From assembly GCA_003695215.1 (NCBI GenBank), contig RFIM01000043.1, positions 1 through 5,964 of the forward strand: a stretch of DNA of 5,964 bases, in the 5' to 3' direction. Within the stretch, counting starts at the first letter, position 1. Every line of letters starts with the position of its first letter. A program made the translations under genes and the position numbers. This document shows, in pieces, positions 5,618-5,964 of this stretch. The DNA comes from Chloroflexota bacterium (lineage in GTDB: Bacteria; Chloroflexota; Anaerolineae; Aggregatilineales; UBA2796). Under the pieces are notes generated by a model that was not told where the DNA came from, did no database searches, and saw nothing but the letters and a program-made list of their open reading frames with translations.

Positions 5618-5964
5618 ATGCGCGTTATCACCAACGAACTTCGCATCAAGCAAGGTCGGCGGCTCGGCACCATCTTGTTTTTCGTCAGCCTATTCGTGCT
5701 GACCTTCGGCTTGATCCTCAGCAACTTTTTGACGGTCGATCCGAACGTGTTGGTGTTCGTGCCATGCTTGATCATGCCTATCGGCTTGGTCACGACCTTG
5801 CTCTCGGTGCGCCTGACCAACGAATGGGTGCGCGTGCCGCGCCCTGAAGAGGCGCTAGTGGAAGGCTTGGCAGGCATCAATCGGCGCAGCGTGTTGTTCA
5901 ACTACTTTCCGCCTGCTAACCACATCTTGCTTACGCCTGAAGGCGTCTATACGCTGACCACGCG
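5618..5964 (+). CDS. Two-helix membrane protein, N-terminal part, cut by right window edge (possible NERD-like family)
   Basis: The visible 115 codons start MRVITNELRIKQGRRLG, then show two hydrophobic helices (about residues 17-38 and 44-65). A soluble part follows with VPRPEEALVEGL (72-83), a short FNYFPPANHILL stretch (94-105) and TPEGVYTL (106-113). The N-terminus, the RPEE segment and the 'hydrophobic strand, then PEGVY' pattern resemble a membrane-anchored family seen in Chloroflexota in which a NERD/nuclease-related-like domain follows two helices. This is from memory, and the diagnostic part is outside the window. The ATG at 5618 is the natural start; GGAAAGGA (5596-5603) is 14 bases upstream, which is rather far. 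The 66-bp gap from the transporter could still allow cotranscription. No function is assigned. Confidence 0.75.
   Translation, partial: MRVITNELRIKQGRRLGTILFFVSLFVLTFGLILSNFLTVDPNVLVFVPCLIMPIGLVTTLLSVRLTNEWVRVPRPEEALVEGLAGINRRSVLFNYFPPANHILLTPEGVYTLTT

Noticed and set aside
5548..5847. Plus-strand open frame of 99 codons overlapping the transporter stop
   Set aside because: The frame starting at 5618 gives a coherent two-helix membrane protein over the same bases; this one is His/Arg-rich and has no domain.
1..5964. CRISPR array, insertion sequence, prophage or attachment site
   Set aside because: I saw no regularly spaced repeats, transposase, integrase or terminal inverted repeats. The tRNA gene has no visible duplicate of its 3' end within the window.

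Overview
This window looks like a chromosomal segment of a moderately GC-rich bacterium. I lean towards Chloroflexota. The reasons are the threonine synthase fused to a receiver domain, the receiver-histidine kinase with the STSKTAF...GGGLGLGL style of ATP lid, and a right-edge membrane protein opening with MRVITNE. All three resemble proteins I associate with that phylum. This is recognition from memory, not a search, and the phylum call is moderate.

Left half, minus strand. Reading in the direction of transcription, a PspA/IM30 membrane-stress protein (start 1377, stop at 712) is followed by a tRNA-Val(UAC) gene (665 to 593) with its own well-formed promoter. Next comes a compact hairpin with a short T run (586 to 563), and then the start of der/engA, the ribosome-assembly GTPase, which runs off the left edge after 183 codons.

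A 135 to 170 bp divergent region (1378 to about 1545) separates this block from the plus-strand genes. It holds a good sigma-70-like promoter for pspA, a 9-bp direct repeat that may be an operator, and a weak candidate promoter for the rightward genes.

Right half, plus strand. Three closely spaced genes form a probable operon. The first is a threonine synthase (ThrC fold, PLP enzyme) carrying a complete CheY-like receiver domain at its C-terminus. The second, 21 bp later, is a soluble histidine kinase that starts with its own receiver domain. The third, 16 bp later, is a ten-helix EamA/DMT-family transporter with a 68-residue C-terminal tail. After a 66 bp gap comes the start of a two-helix membrane protein, cut by the right edge.

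The most interesting element is this operon. It reads as a two-component system whose output is a metabolic enzyme rather than a DNA-binding regulator. The kinase is the obvious candidate to phosphorylate the receiver fused to threonine synthase, and the transporter family includes threonine/homoserine exporters. Phospho-control of threonine synthesis coupled to export is my inference; the sequence shows only the domains and the linkage.
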